The notes below the pieces were generated by a model. The model saw only the letters and a program-made list of their open reading frames with translations. It searched no databases and was not told where the DNA came from. From Nitrosomonas nitrosa (lineage in GTDB: Bacteria; Pseudomonadota; Gammaproteobacteria; Burkholderiales; Nitrosomonadaceae), in contig NZ_QAOO01000030.1 of assembly GCF_003051105.1 (NCBI RefSeq), forward strand, positions 1-36,422: 36,422 nucleotides of DNA. Direction: 5' to 3'. Shown piece after piece: positions 25,906 through 36,422 of the stretch. A program made the position numbers and the translations under genes. Each line of letters begins with the position of its first letter. Position 1 is the first letter of the stretch.

Positions 25906-28503
25906 CTATAATTTCTGCTCCACCCACCCGGCGACACTCGTCAATGCAGCAGGCAGTTTTTCTGGCAAAGTGCCCCCTGCTTGCGCCATATCCGCGCGGC
26001 CGCCACCTTTGCCGCCTACTTGTTGCGCCACATAGTTGATCAACTCGCCTGCTTTTATTTTGGCAGTCAAATCATCGGTGACGCCAGCGATAAGCATGAC
26101 TTTCCCAGCTTCGGTCGTAGCCAGTACCACGACGCAGGGTTTGAATTTGTCTTTGAGCTTATCCAAGGTTTCGCGCAGCGTTTTATTGTCTGCGCCAGCC
26201 AAATTGGTTGCCAGCACATTGACTCCTTTGACATCGCACATTTGTTTGCCGAGTTCGCCACTTTGCAGTGCCGCCAATTTCGATTTCAATGCGGTCAATT
26301 CTTTTTCAAATGCTTTCTTGGTTTGTTGCAATTGATGAACCGCCAGCGGGATCGCTCCCTCCTGTAGCAGAGGTACATTCAGCAAAGCTGCGCTTTTCTT
26401 GCGGTCTTCCTCGATAATCTTCACGTAGTGCAGCGCACGATCGCCCGTACACGCTTCTACCCGCCTTACACCGGCGGCTACACCACTTTCGGAAATGATC
26501 TTGAACAGTCCAATATCGCCGGTACGGCTGACATGGGTGCCGCCGCACAATTCCCGGGAGAAACCGATATCCAGCACCCGCACCTCGTCGCCATATTTTT
26601 CACCGAACAGCATCATCGCTCCGACTTTTTTTGCTTCTTCGATCGGCATCACCCGCGCCTGACACTCGGTATTGGCAAGAATCTCGGCATTCACGATCTC
26701 TTCTACTTTGCGGATTTGCTGTTCGGTCATCGGTTCGTTATGCGAGAAATCGAAGCGTGTCCGCTCGTCATCCACGAGTGAGCCCTTTTGTTGCACGTGA
26801 CCGCCCAATACTTCACGCAATGCTTTGTGCATCAAGTGCGTCGCCGAATGATGCCGTGCCGTGCGTATTCGCGCCAATGGATCTACTTTTGCTATGACGG
26901 TATCATTTACCACCAACCGACCGCTGCTCAACAACCCTTTGTGACCGAACACGTTTGCCTGGATTTTCTGGGTATCCCTCACTCTAAATGTACCGTTTGC
27001 CGCCAGCAATTCACCGCAGTCACCGACTTGTCCCCCCGATTCTGCATAAAAGGGTGTGCGATCAAGCACGATCACGGCTTCCTCATCGGCCTCGATAAAT
27101 TCGACTTGGCTGCCTTGCTTATATAGCGCGAGAATGCGCGCCTCTTGTTGCAGGCTATCGTATCCGTAAAATTCGGTGGAAGCACCATGATACTCGACAC
27201 CGCCTTGCATAGTGAATTTACCCGCCGCGCGGGCGCGCTCCCGCTGATCTTCCATGGCGCTCTCGAAACCGGCGTAATCGATGCGAACACCACGTTCCCT
27301 GGCGATATCGGCGGTCAGGTCGACTGGAAACCCGAATGTATCGTACAAGCGGAAAACGGTATCCCCTGCCAACTCATTACTTTGTTCGCGTAGGGCCGCT
27401 TCCAGCACTTGCATGCCATTTTCCAACGTTTCCGCGAACCGTTCTTCTTCTTGCCTGAGTACGGCGGCAACCCGTGCTTTGGCATCCACCAGCTCGGGAT
27501 AAGCTTGTCCCATCACTTTGGCCAGGTCATCGACCAGCCGATGAAAAAAGGGCAGCTTCTGCTCAAGCCGATATCCGTGGCGAATCGCACGGCGAATGAT
27601 GCGGCGCAGTACATAACCCCGGCCTTCATTGCCTGGGATAACGCCATCGGTAATGAGAAAAGCACATGCCCGGATATGATCGGCAATGACCTTGAGTGAA
27701 TTGTTCGATAAATCCTGTGCGTGTGTCTCGCGTGCAGCGGCTTTGATCAAATCTTGGAACAGGTCGATATCATAGTTACTATGCACCCCCTGCATAACCG
27801 CAGAAATCCGCTCCAGCCCCATGCCAGTATCGACAGAAGGTTTCGGTAAAGGATGCAGTGTGCCACTGATGTCACGATTGTATTGCATGAAAACCAGATT
27901 CCAGATCTCAATATACCGGTCGCCATCTGCATCGGCTGATCCCGGTGGACCGCCCGCCACATCGGGGCCGTGATCATAAAAAATCTCAGAACAGGGACCG
28001 CAGGGACCGGTATCGCCCATCTGCCAGAAATTATCCATGGTGGCGATCCGCACAAAACGCGTTGGATCAACACCCACCTCGTTCAGCCAGATATCGGCCG
28101 CCTCATCGTCCTCGGCATAGACTGTCACCCAAAGTTTTTCTTGGGGAATTGCCAGCACCTGGGTGAGAAATTCCCATGCGTAGCGAATCGCGTTACGCTT
28201 AAAATAATCTCCAAAGCTGAAATTACCCAGCATTTCAAAGAAGGTATGATGCCGTGCAGTGTAGCCGACATTCTCCAGGTCATTGTGCTTGCCACCCGCT
28301 CGCACACAACGTTGTGAACTCGTAGCCCGCACGTAGGGACGCTTGTCCTGGCCAAGAAATACATCCTTGAACTGCACCATTCCCGCATTCGTGAATAGCA
28401 AGGTCGGATCATTGCCAGGCACAAGTGGACTGGAAGCGACAATGGTATGGCCGTGCGACTCGAAGAACTCAAGAAATTTTTGCCTTATTTCACTGCTTTT
28501 CAT
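25906..28503 (-). CDS. alaS: Alanyl-tRNA synthetase
   Basis: AlaS charges tRNA-Ala and edits misactivated serine and glycine. The 865-residue product has the class II catalytic domain (opening [14 protein letters not shown], then [10 protein letters not shown]), the editing domain with HHSATHLMH and the zinc site CGGTHV, and the C-terminal C-Ala region ending in a glycine-rich [15 protein letters not shown]. Length and motifs are normal. It lies 43 bp after recX on the same strand, an order seen in many proteobacteria. Confidence 0.98.
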   Translation of the reverse strand: MKSSEIRQKFLEFFESHGHTIVASSPLVPGNDPTLLFTNAGMVQFKDVFLGQDKRPYVRATSSQRCVRAGGKHNDLENVGYTARHHTFFEMLGNFSFGDYFKRNAIRYAWEFLTQVLAIPQEKLWVTVYAEDDEAADIWLNEVGVDPTRFVRIATMDNFWQMGDTGPCGPCSEIFYDHGPDVAGGPPGSADADGDRYIEIWNLVFMQYNRDISGTLHPLPKPSVDTGMGLERISAVMQGVHSNYDIDLFQDLIKAAARETHAQDLSNNSLKVIADHIRACAFLITDGVIPGNEGRGYVLRRIIRRAIRHGYRLEQKLPFFHRLVDDLAKVMGQAYPELVDAKARVAAVLRQEEERFAETLENGMQVLEAALREQSNELAGDTVFRLYDTFGFPVDLTADIARERGVRIDYAGFESAMEDQRERARAAGKFTMQGGVEYHGASTEFYGYDSLQQEARILALYKQGSQVEFIEADEEAVIVLDRTPFYAESGGQVGDCGELLAANGTFRVRDTQKIQANVFGHKGLLSSGRLVVNDTVIAKVDPLARIRTARHHSATHLMHKALREVLGGHVQQKGSLVDDERTRFDFSHNEPMTEQQIRKVEEIVNAEILANTECQARVMPIEEAKKVGAMMLFGEKYGDEVRVLDIGFSRELCGGTHVSRTGDIGLFKIISESGVAAGVRRVEACTGDRALHYVKIIEEDRKKSAALLNVPLLQEGAIPLAVHQLQQTKKAFEKELTALKSKLAALQSGELGKQMCDVKGVNVLATNLAGADNKTLRETLDKLKDKFKPCVVVLATTEAGKVMLIAGVTDDLTAKIKAGELINYVAQQVGGKGGGRADMAQAGGTLPEKLPAALTSVAGWVEQKL

Positions 28504-28546
28504 GTTTATTCCATTTCATACGACAGGTCTTTATGAGGTAGCATCG

Positions 28547-29002
28547 CTATATCTCGTCATCCGAGCAAGCCAGTACTTGACGGATAACGCCTGAAGAAAA
28601 CCCTCTTCCCGCTAAAAAACGGGCTTGCTTGCTTCGCTCTTTCAGGTTTTCGGGGATAACACCGAATTTCTTTCGCCATACTTCACGTGCCGCTTGCAGT
28701 TCGGTTTCTTTTAGGTTGCTCATCGCCGCGTCGATCAAGTGCTCGGCAATGCCTTTTTCTTTTAATTCGTGGCGGATGCGTAGCGAACCGAATTTGTTCC
28801 TGCGGCCATGGAGCACTTGCTCGACCACGCGCTCAGCCGAAAGCCATCCCCGCTGCTCCAGTGCATCCAGCACTTCCGAAAGCGTTTCAGGCGCAGGTGC
28901 ATGGTCTGCCAGTTTCTTTGCCAGCTCCAACCGGGAGTACTCCCGTTTCGCCAAATAGCGCACTGCACGAGCTTGCAGATTTTGCTTGATCGCATCATTC
29001 AC
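28547..29002 (-). CDS. recX: Recombination regulator RecX
   Basis: RecX binds RecA filaments and limits their activity. The helical 151-residue product shows the three-helix repeats of the family ([20 protein letters not shown] at the start; [34 protein letters not shown]). A longer open frame runs back inside recA, but the GTG at 29,000-29,002, overlapping the recA stop by eight bases, gives the usual length and begins just before the conserved part. The overlap means recA and recX are translated together. Confidence 0.92.
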   Translation of the reverse strand: MNDAIKQNLQARAVRYLAKREYSRLELAKKLADHAPAPETLSEVLDALEQRGWLSAERVVEQVLHGRRNKFGSLRIRHELKEKGIAEHLIDAAMSNLKETELQAAREVWRKKFGVIPENLKERSKQARFLAGRGFSSGVIRQVLACSDDEI

Positions 29003-30029
29003 TCGATTTGCCACCTGATTGGGCTGCTTTAACGGGTTCGGCCAGTCCCGCGGCAATACGAATCTTCTGCTCGATTTCTTTAGCCATTTGCTTGTGCTCT
29101 TTCAGATAATCGCGCACATTGTCTTTCCCCTGGCCTATTTTTTCACCGTTATAAGAATACCAAGCGCCTGCTTTTTCGATCAATTTATGCAGCACACCCA
29201 GTTCGATGATCTCGCTTTCCCGTGATATACCTTCACCATAGAGAATGTCGAAATCGGCTTGCTTGAACGGTGGCGCCACTTTGTTCTTGACGACTTTTAC
29301 GCGGGTTTCGTTGCCGATCACTTCCTCACCCTTTTTAATGGAACCCGTGCGGCGGATATCTAGCCGCACCGACGCGTAGAATTTCAGCGCATTTCCACCG
29401 GTGGTCGTTTCAGGATTACCAAACATCACGCCGATCTTCATGCGAATCTGGTTGATGAAAATCACCATGGTGTTTGTGCGCTTGATATTGGCGGTCAGTT
29501 TACGCAGCGCCTGTGACATCAGTCTCGCTTGCAAACCCATCTGCGGATCGCCCATTTCACCCTCGATCTCTGCACGCGGGGTCAGCGCTGCCACGGAATC
29601 AACCACGACGATATCTACTGAACCGGAGCGAACCAGCATATCGGTAATCTCGAGCGCCTGCTCCCCATTATCCGGTTGTGATATCAGCAGTTCCTGAATA
29701 TTAACGCCTATCTTCTTGGCATACTGTGGATCCAACGCATGCTCTGCATCTATAAAAGCGGCGGTTCCACCCATTTTCTGCATTTCGGCAATCACTTGCA
29801 GAGTCAGGGTCGTTTTGCCAGAGGATTCAGGTCCATAGATTTCGATAATCCGCCCACGTGGCAATCCACCAACGCCGAGCGCAATATCCAATCCTAGGGA
29901 ACCCGTTGAAACTACTTGGATATCGTTGGCCACTTGACTCGCATCCATACGCATAATCGAGCCTTTGCCGAACTGTTTTTCAATCTGGGAAAGCGCCGCA
30001 GCCAATGCTTTGTTTCTGTTCTCGTCCAT
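28995..30029 (-). CDS. recA: Recombinase RecA
   Basis: RecA forms filaments on single-stranded DNA, exchanges strands and triggers LexA cleavage. The 344-residue product has Walker A GPESSGKT, the loop [36 protein letters not shown] for loop 2, and a short acidic C-terminus. The ATG at 30,029 has AGGA seven bases upstream; an in-frame TTG at 30,047 is not needed. A clear LexA box is not visible in the divergent spacer to adk, though a GATAAT-type -10 lies about 35 bases upstream. It heads the recA-recX-alaS group. Confidence 0.98.
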   Translation of the reverse strand: MDENRNKALAAALSQIEKQFGKGSIMRMDASQVANDIQVVSTGSLGLDIALGVGGLPRGRIIEIYGPESSGKTTLTLQVIAEMQKMGGTAAFIDAEHALDPQYAKKIGVNIQELLISQPDNGEQALEITDMLVRSGSVDIVVVDSVAALTPRAEIEGEMGDPQMGLQARLMSQALRKLTANIKRTNTMVIFINQIRMKIGVMFGNPETTTGGNALKFYASVRLDIRRTGSIKKGEEVIGNETRVKVVKNKVAPPFKQADFDILYGEGISRESEIIELGVLHKLIEKAGAWYSYNGEKIGQGKDNVRDYLKEHKQMAKEIEQKIRIAAGLAEPVKAAQSGGKSSE

Positions 30030-30165
30030 TGTTTTTCCTGTTAACAATTCACGGAATTATCGCATATTCACTACAGGAAGGAAGAAACTTGCAGCCTCGC
30101 TCAGCATCCCTCCCTGAGCCGGCCGAAAAATTAGCAAAAACTTCAAGGATATGGCTAGCCTGCGA

Positions 30166-30171
30166 TATAAT
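30166..30171 (+). promoter_or_regulatory. Candidate -10 box (TATAAT) for adk
   Basis: A consensus TATAAT lies about 65 bases before the adk coding region, with a poor -35 candidate (TTCAAG at 30,142, 18-base spacing). A TTGACA at 30,187 has no well-spaced partner. Prediction by eye only. Confidence 0.3.
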
Positions 30172-30190
30172 TTATATTTGCGAGCGTTGA

Positions 30191-30919
<729 letters not shown>

Positions 30920-30994
30920 ATAAATTATTGAGCTATTTCAAAAAAATAAACAAAGTAGCGCTAATGTTTTGATCAATCAGGAGAAAAAAATAAT

Positions 30995-32254
30995 ATGGCA
31001 ATAAAAAATGCATTTTATGCGCAATCAGGCGGTGTAACGGCCGTGATCAATGCCTCTGCTGCGGGCGTCCTTGAAGCAGCCCGTGCGCATAGCGACAAAA
31101 TCGGTAAAGTATTCGCTGGCCGCAATGGCATCATTGGGGCGCTGACGGAAGATCTGATCGATACCAGTGTAGAATCTACTGAAGCGATCAAGGCACTCCG
31201 CCACACCCCGTCAGGCGCCTTTGGCTCCTGCCGCTACAAGCTCAAAAGCCTTGAACAAAACCGACGGGAGTACGAGCGTCTGATCGAAGTATTCAAGGCG
31301 CATGACATCGGTTATTTCTTCTACAATGGCGGAGGCGATTCTGCAGACACCTGTTTAAAAGTTTCTCAGCTTTCCGATACGCTTGGCTACCCTATTAAAG
31401 CTATTCACGTTCCCAAAACGGTCGATAACGATTTACCCATTACCGATTGCTGCCCAGGATTCGGTTCCGTTGCGAAATATATCGCTGTATCGACACGTGA
31501 AGCCAGTTTCGATGTTGCAAGCATGGCCAAAACTTCCACCAAAGTATTCGTATTGGAAGTCATGGGACGTCATGCGGGTTGGATCGCGGCCGCAGGTGGC
31601 CTCGCTTCGAGCAAAGATTGCGAAATCCCGATCGTCATCCTATTTCCAGAAGTTACTTTTAATAAAGAAAAATTTCTCGCTAAAGTCGATAGCTTAGTCA
31701 AGCAATTCGGCTACTGCTCGGTAGTGGTGTCAGAGGGTGTCAAGGGTGCAGATGGCAATTTTCTTTCTGACCAAGGGTTGCGAGATGCATTTGGTCATGC
31801 GCAATTAGGCGGAGTTGCACCGGTCGTGGCCAACATCATCAAGGATGGGCTTGGGTTGAAATATCACTGGGGCGTCGCTGACTATCTTCAGCGCGCTGCC
31901 CGTCATATTGCCTCAAAAACAGATGTAGAGCAGGCCTATGCAATGGGTAAAGCCGCTGTTGAGTATGCCATTGCCGGGCATAACTCGGTCATGCCAACCA
32001 TCGAGCGGGTCTCCAATACGCCTTATAGCTGGAAAGTGGGCATGGCTGAATTATCTAAAGTCGCCAATGTGGAAAAAATGATGCCTACAGACTTTATTAC
32101 CGAAGATGGTTTTGGTATTACAGAAAAATGTCGCGAGTATCTCTCGCCCTTAATCGAAGGCGAGGATTATCCTCCTTACAAGAATGGTTTACCCGATTAT
32201 GTGCGGCTGCAAAATGTTGCAGTCAGTAAGAAGTTGGCTGAATTCAAGCTTTAA
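30995..32254 (+). CDS. pfp: Pyrophosphate-dependent phosphofructokinase
   Basis: This enzyme phosphorylates fructose 6-phosphate with PPi instead of ATP, and is reversible. The 419-residue protein has the substrate loop NGGGDSADT at 111-119, PKTVDNDLPITD at 140-151 (the lysine of PKT is characteristic of PPi users) and MGRHAGW at 190-196. Length and motifs match the PPi-type group found in ammonia and methane oxidisers. AGGAG precedes the ATG. It lies 75 bp after adk and 143 bp before hppA, giving a cluster around PPi and adenylate balance. Confidence 0.93.
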   Translation: MAIKNAFYAQSGGVTAVINASAAGVLEAARAHSDKIGKVFAGRNGIIGALTEDLIDTSVESTEAIKALRHTPSGAFGSCRYKLKSLEQNRREYERLIEVFKAHDIGYFFYNGGGDSADTCLKVSQLSDTLGYPIKAIHVPKTVDNDLPITDCCPGFGSVAKYIAVSTREASFDVASMAKTSTKVFVLEVMGRHAGWIAAAGGLASSKDCEIPIVILFPEVTFNKEKFLAKVDSLVKQFGYCSVVVSEGVKGADGNFLSDQGLRDAFGHAQLGGVAPVVANIIKDGLGLKYHWGVADYLQRAARHIASKTDVEQAYAMGKAAVEYAIAGHNSVMPTIERVSNTPYSWKVGMAELSKVANVEKMMPTDFITEDGFGITEKCREYLSPLIEGEDYPPYKNGLPDYVRLQNVAVSKKLAEFKL

Positions 32255-32264
32255 TCTCATATAG

Positions 32265-32292
32265 TTACATTATGACGGCAAGAATGTATAAA
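32265..32292 (+). promoter_or_regulatory. Candidate promoter of hppA
   Basis: TTACAT (32,265-32,270) and an extended -10 TGTATAAA (TATAAA at 32,287-32,292) are 16 bases apart, between pfp and hppA. If used, transcription would start near 32,299 and the terminator-like hairpin at 32,333 would lie inside the leader. Confidence 0.4.
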
Positions 32293-32332
32293 ATATGCGG
32301 TCTTGCTGTTTCTGATTCAAATTAGATGATTG

Positions 32333-32367
32333 ATGCGAAATTTTCAGACCAAATTTCGCATGTTTTT
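32333..32367 (+). terminator. Terminator-like hairpin in the hppA leader
   Basis: ATGCGAAATTT (32,333-32,343) pairs perfectly with AAATTTCGCAT (32,351-32,361), then GTTTTT. The loop TCAGACC is complementary to GGTCTG at 32,373-32,378, just before the hppA ribosome site. It may simply end pfp transcripts or act as an attenuator. Confidence 0.6.
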
Positions 32368-32397
32368 CAGGTGGTCTGGCTTTAATTGGAGTTCTTT

Positions 32398-34455
32398 ATG
32401 GCAAACGGTTTAACGATTGCAATTTTCAGCGCGATTCTTGCCCTGGTTTTCAGTGGCATCTGGATCCGGCGTATTTATGCTCAGTCTCCCGGTAACGCAC
32501 GCATGCAAGAAATTGCTGCAGCTATACAAGAAGGTGCATCAGCCTATCTCAAGCGCCAATACATGACCATCAGCATGGTCGGCGCGATTCTATTTCTTGC
32601 CGTAGGCTTAGCGCTCTCGTGGAGTACTGCTATCGGTTTTGCCTTGGGCGCACTCCTTTCAGGTGTTGCTGGCTTCATGGGTATGACCGTATCTGTCCAA
32701 TCCAATGTGCGCACGGCTGAAGCAGCACGTTCTGGCTTGAATGAAGCATTGGAAATCGCGTTTCGCGGTGGTGCCGTTACTGGCATGCTGGTGGTGGCGC
32801 TAGGTCTGTTAGGCGTAGCAGGTTATACCGCACTGCTTTACAGCGATTCAGCCGCTGGTCAATCGATGAGCGATATTATTCATCCACTGGTAGGTTTTGC
32901 CTTTGGGGGTTCACTGATTTCCATCTTTGCACGTCTCGGTGGCGGTATTTTCACGAAAGGTGCTGACGTTGGTGCAGATCTGGTGGGTAAAGTCGAAGCG
33001 GGCATCCCTGAAGATGATCCGCGTAACCCTGCTGTGATTGCAGACAATGTGGGCGATAATGTCGGCGATTGCGCAGGCATGGCGGCTGATTTGTTTGAAA
33101 CCTATGCAGTTACCATTATCGCTACCATGATCCTGGGTGCATTATTATTCACATCCGATGCAGCCAATGCGGTTGTATATCCGTTGATGCTGGGTGCAGT
33201 CTCGATTGTGGCTTCCATTATTGGCTGCTACTTCGTCAAAATGCGCGAAGGTGGAAAAATCATGAATGCGCTGTACCGCGGTCTCGCAGTTGCAGGTGGT
33301 ATTGCGTTTTTTGCCTATTTACCTGTTACTGTATGGTTTATGGGTGGTATGTCTTTAACACTCGACGGCGGTGAAGTTGCGGGTGGTGAGCTGGTTATGC
33401 GCTTGTTTGTTTGCGCAGCAATTGGCCTCATCTTGACGGGGTTGATGGTCATTATTACCGAATATTACACTTCGACCGAATATCCGCCAGTTCAGCATAT
33501 CGCTAACGCTTCGACCACTGGCCATGGTACCAATATCATTGCAGGGCTTGGCGTTTCTATGCGCGCTACTGCCGCACCAGTATTAGCGGTGTGCGCAAGT
33601 ATCCTGATTGCTTACTCATTGGCGGGTCTTTACGGTATCGCTATTGCCGCAACCGCTATGTTATCTATGACAGGTATCATTGTCGCACTGGATGCATATG
33701 GTCCAATCACTGACAATGCAGGCGGTATCGCAGAAATGTCAGGCATGCCGGAATCCGTTCGTGCGATTACTGATCCGCTGGATGCAGTTGGCAATACGAC
33801 CAAAGCTGTTACCAAAGGCTATGCGATTGGTTCGGCGGGGCTAGCGGCTCTGGTACTATTCGCCGACTACACGCATGGTTTGGAGCATGCAGGCAAACTA
33901 CTCACCTTTGATTTATCCAATCATATGGTCATCATCGGTCTATTTATCGGCGGCATGGTACCTTACCTGTTTGGGGCAATGTCAATGGAAGCGGTCGGAC
34001 GCGCTGCGGGCTCAGTCGTTATTGAAGTACGCCGACAATTCAGAGAGATTCCTGGCATCATGGAGGGAACCGCAAAACCGGATTATTCCCGTGCAGTGGA
34101 TATGCTGACCAAGGCGGCCATCAAAGAAATGATCGTTCCATCGTTGTTGCCTGTGCTCGTCCCTCTGCTAGTAGGTCTCTTGCTCGGCCCTCAAGCACTG
34201 GGTGGCGTATTGCTAGGCTCGATCGTTACAGGTCTGTTTGTGGCCATTTCTATGACTGCCGGTGGGGGTGCCTGGGATAATGCGAAGAAATACATCGAAG
34301 ACGGTAACTACGGTGGCAAAGGTAGTGAAGCCCATAAAGCAGCAGTTACAGGTGATACCGTTGGTGATCCCTACAAAGATACGGCAGGGCCTGCAATTAA
34401 CCCGCTGATCAAAATCATCAATATCGTGGCATTGTTAATCATTCCACTGCTGTAA
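32398..34455 (+). CDS. hppA: Membrane-bound H+-pumping pyrophosphatase, K+-independent type
   Basis: HppA couples PPi hydrolysis to proton export across the inner membrane. The 685-residue protein has about sixteen hydrophobic helices, the substrate loop with [20 protein letters not shown], and a second acidic loop near the end ([17 protein letters not shown]). At the cation-deciding site it has [10 protein letters not shown], with Lys469 and Thr472 in place of the alanine and glycine of K+-dependent enzymes; this places it in the K+-independent, proton-pumping group. GGAG before the ATG at 32,398 fixes the start; the frame opens 12 bases earlier at a TTG. A strong terminator follows. Confidence 0.97.
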   Translation: MANGLTIAIFSAILALVFSGIWIRRIYAQSPGNARMQEIAAAIQEGASAYLKRQYMTISMVGAILFLAVGLALSWSTAIGFALGALLSGVAGFMGMTVSVQSNVRTAEAARSGLNEALEIAFRGGAVTGMLVVALGLLGVAGYTALLYSDSAAGQSMSDIIHPLVGFAFGGSLISIFARLGGGIFTKGADVGADLVGKVEAGIPEDDPRNPAVIADNVGDNVGDCAGMAADLFETYAVTIIATMILGALLFTSDAANAVVYPLMLGAVSIVASIIGCYFVKMREGGKIMNALYRGLAVAGGIAFFAYLPVTVWFMGGMSLTLDGGEVAGGELVMRLFVCAAIGLILTGLMVIITEYYTSTEYPPVQHIANASTTGHGTNIIAGLGVSMRATAAPVLAVCASILIAYSLAGLYGIAIAATAMLSMTGIIVALDAYGPITDNAGGIAEMSGMPESVRAITDPLDAVGNTTKAVTKGYAIGSAGLAALVLFADYTHGLEHAGKLLTFDLSNHMVIIGLFIGGMVPYLFGAMSMEAVGRAAGSVVIEVRRQFREIPGIMEGTAKPDYSRAVDMLTKAAIKEMIVPSLLPVLVPLLVGLLLGPQALGGVLLGSIVTGLFVAISMTAGGGAWDNAKKYIEDGNYGGKGSEAHKAAVTGDTVGDPYKDTAGPAINPLIKIINIVALLIIPLL

Positions 34456-34478
34456 TATTGTAGTCTTATCATTCCTGA

Positions 34479-34511
34479 AGCCTGTCAGTTTTACCTGGCA
34501 GGCTTTTTTTA
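34479..34511 (+). terminator. Rho-independent terminator of hppA
   Basis: AGCCTGTCAG and CTGGCAGGCT pair (one G-U) across a short loop and are followed by seven T. It lies 25 bases after the hppA stop. Confidence 0.85.
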
Positions 34512-34698
34512 TGCTCACCGGCCTCGTTTATCATGATTCTGTCATTGCAATCTCTTTCTACATTACGTAGGATTGACCGTGAGCGTGAGGGGTGTTATTA
34601 AACTCTCTCCACTCCATGCGATCATCCCATGGTTACAGCATCTTTATCAGAAACTCTATGCAACTGTTTGTATCAACAGCATTAATAGGAGAAAGAAG

Positions 34699-34992
34699 AT
34701 GAACATTAAATTAAACGTAATCATTACATTGATAGCACTATTCTTGTCTACATCAAGTTTCGCCGGCTTATTTGATGAAGAAAAAGTGGAATGGTCACAA
34801 GTTCCCGAGAAAGTGCAGCAAACTATCAATCAACATTTGCAAGGCGGAACCATCGAAAAAATTGAGAAAGAAACTAAGAAGAAAAAAGTGATTGTTTATG
34901 AAGCCTATGTAAAAAAACCCGATGGGGAAAAAATCGAAATTAAAGTCGAAGAAGATGGCACCCTACTCGAAATCGAAGATGAAAATGATTAA
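34699..34992 (+). CDS. Small periplasmic PepSY-like protein
   Basis: The 97-residue product has a signal peptide (cleavage near SSFAGLF, residue 22) and one small domain that opens with WSQVPEKVQQTINQHL and alternates basic and acidic strands (KKKVIVYEAYV, GEKIEIKVEEDGTLLEIE). This is the pattern of PepSY-like/BLIP-like modules, which usually bind proteins or inhibit peptidases outside the cell. AGGAG precedes the ATG at 34,699; an upstream in-frame extension to 34,573 would bury the signal peptide. Monocistronic, as a hairpin follows before the next gene. Confidence 0.75.
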   Translation: MNIKLNVIITLIALFLSTSSFAGLFDEEKVEWSQVPEKVQQTINQHLQGGTIEKIEKETKKKKVIVYEAYVKKPDGEKIEIKVEEDGTLLEIEDEND

Positions 34993-35041
34993 GTATCAAA
35001 TTCATTAGTTGATGCTCATTCTCATATTTCTATCCACTTCC

Positions 35042-35066
35042 GGTCTGACTAGATATTAGTCAGACC
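35042..35066 (+). terminator. Perfect 10-bp hairpin between PepSY-like and TPR-like genes
   Basis: GGTCTGACTA (35,042-35,051) and TAGTCAGACC (35,057-35,066) pair exactly with loop GATAT. CTGTCCTTTT follows, so it may end the PepSY-like transcript, or form a structured leader 40 bases before the next start. Confidence 0.55.
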
Positions 35067-35105
35067 CTGTCCTTTTACGATTTAGCCTAAAGGAGGGGTT
35101 ATCCA

Positions 35106-36335
35106 ATGCCAAGCAAAACGTACTATTCTCTGAGACCATTGTTATCAATCATAGCCTTGTATATCACCTGCTCTTTGGTTCAAGCGAGCGCGCCGGATAC
35201 GACGATCAACCCCGCTACCGGGCACAAGCATTATGAAAAACCGGATCAAACCAAATCGATGGAACAACCTGCACCGAGATTGCAAAATCTCGGTTCTCAC
35301 ACTTTTCCGGTCAGCACAAAAAACCCACAAGCGCAATTATTCATCAATCAAGGGGTTAATTTGGCCTACGCATTCAATCATGCCGAAGCATATCGAGCTT
35401 TCAGGGAGGCCGCGCGGCTTGATCCTAACTTGGCTATGGCTTACTGGGGGCAAGCACTTGTACTAGGGCCGAATATTAATGCCATGATGGAGCCCAACGA
35501 TGAACAGGAAGCGTATGAACTCGTCCAAAAAGCCAAATCGCTTATAGCAATGGCAACCCCAAGAGAACAGGCGCTTATCGATGCATTGGAAAAGCGTTAT
35601 ACAGGAAAAGCTGAGGAACGCACTGTAAACGATCAAGCATACGCAAATGCCATGCGCTCAGTTTACCAACAGTTTCCGAATGATCTGGATATCGCGATGC
35701 TCTATGTCGAGGCGGTAATGGATCTTCGGCCATGGAATTATTGGATGCCTGATGGCCAACCGTATGAAGGAACGAAAGAAATTGTAGCGATCACTGAAGA
35801 GGTCATGAGCAAGAACCCGAAACATCCAGGTGCACTGCATATGTATATCCATCTCATCGAACCAACGAGTACGCCCGAGCGCGCGGAAAAAGCAGCAGAC
35901 ACCCTCCTGACGCTCATGCCCGCGGCCGGGCATATGGTGCACATGCCCTCGCATATCTATCAGCGTGTCGGACGCTACGCTGACTCGATGAAAAGTAATA
36001 TGCTCGCCATTGCAGCAGATGAAGACTATATCGCACAGTGTCAGGCGCAAGGAATTTACCCGATGGGTTACTATCCGCACAATATTCACTTTTTGTGGTT
36101 TGCAGCCACGCTGGATGGGCAAAGCAAGGTAGCCATTCAAGCAGCTCGCAGTGCAGCAAGCAAAATTAGTGACGAAGTATTGAATGAGTTCCCTGTTACG
36201 GCGATATTCCGTGTCATTCCTTACTGGTCGTTGGCCAGATTCGGGCGTTGGGAAGACGTGCTTAAAGAACCGGCCCCTCCTACTAATAACCCTTTCCTAA
36301 CCGGAAGCTGGCACTATGTGCGTGGTCCACGGTAA
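35106..36335 (+). pseudogene. Exported TPR-like protein, truncated at its 3' end
   Basis: AAAGGAGG stands before the ATG. The product has a signal peptide (to about SLVQASA, residue 29), a conserved opening (LGSHTFPVSTKNPQAQLFINQGVNLAYAF, split here: residues 62-90), and TPR-like helical pairs (AFREAARLDPNLAMAYWGQA). It also has histidine-rich blocks (GALHMYIHLIEPT, MVHMPSHIYQRVGRY) typical of a family of large bacterial exported TPR proteins. Whole members are roughly 550-600 residues. Here the frame ends at 409 just after GSWHYVRG, normally followed by more repeats. Sequence after 36,325 looks like a mobile-element end, so an insertion cut the gene. Confidence 0.7.
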
Positions 36336-36422
36336 ATTTGTTCTCCTCTTGAGTTAATCAAAGCGACCGAGTGCGTGTTGAGTTAGAAGTCATACGAAGG
36401 TAGTCGAAGACCAGTCGGGTAT
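36325..36422 (-). mobile_element. Probable end of an insertion sequence
   Basis: From about 36,325 the TPR homology stops. The minus strand carries a frame entering from the window edge (RLVFDYLRMTSNS and a stop near 36,360) followed by about 35 bases to GGTCCACGGTAAA, which could be the element's terminal repeat. The transposase and the other end are outside the window, so the family is not known. Confidence 0.4.

Overview
The window looks like part of a betaproteobacterial ammonia-oxidiser chromosome, most likely Nitrosomonas or a close relative. This is inferred from the right-hand core block (trxB, alaS, recX, recA, adk, PPi-dependent phosphofructokinase, K+-independent H+-pyrophosphatase) and from repeated copies of the small secreted surface-adhesin-E-like proteins that I associate with Nitrosomonas genomes. 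No 16S or amo gene is present to confirm it.

Layout. (1) 1-5,830 is a mixed, rather AT-rich accessory stretch: a TraX-family membrane protein, two small unknown genes, a Fic-domain AMP-transferase with an operator-like inverted repeat, and a tightly coupled AAA ATPase plus PD-(D/E)xK nuclease-like pair that could be a defence module. (2) 5,880-22,323 looks like a degenerate genomic island. A tRNA-Arg(CCT) gene on the minus strand (22,248-22,323) marks its right end, and a roughly 80% identical copy of the tRNA 3' half lies at 5,880-5,920. Both ends carry a pair of 7-mers repeated with an 11-bp period next to the tRNA sequence. No integrase remains. Inside are relics of mobile-element genes, three two-domain or truncated adhesin-E-like genes with conserved upstream repeats, a broken type I restriction locus (DUF1016 tail, vapBC, hsdR with an in-frame stop, YgjP-like metallopeptidase, but no hsdM/hsdS), an extra-looking metK behind two unknown genes, and a coupled operon of a Cap4/DUF4297-like nuclease with a phosphoribosyltransferase-fold-like protein. 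The last pair is the best candidate for an undescribed conflict system. (3) 22,359-34,992 is dense and core-like: an MFS transporter, a trxB-smr operon, a Tat-exported intradiol dioxygenase, alaS, recA-recX, then adk, pfp and hppA. (4) The right edge holds a small PepSY-like periplasmic protein and a TPR-like exported protein whose 3' end is cut off by what looks like the terminus of an insertion sequence.

How the genes work together. adk, pfp and hppA form a pyrophosphate/adenylate energy cluster: PPi made by biosynthesis can phosphorylate fructose 6-phosphate or pump protons. recA and recX overlap and are probably co-transcribed, RecX restraining RecA. The island mixes base compositions by eye: 8.76-13.8 kb is GC-rich, 14.2-16.6 and 19.6-22.2 kb are AT-rich, and 16.9-19.4 kb is intermediate. 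This suggests several independent insertions rather than one intact element. All functional statements come from reading the sequence and recalling protein families; no database search was run.
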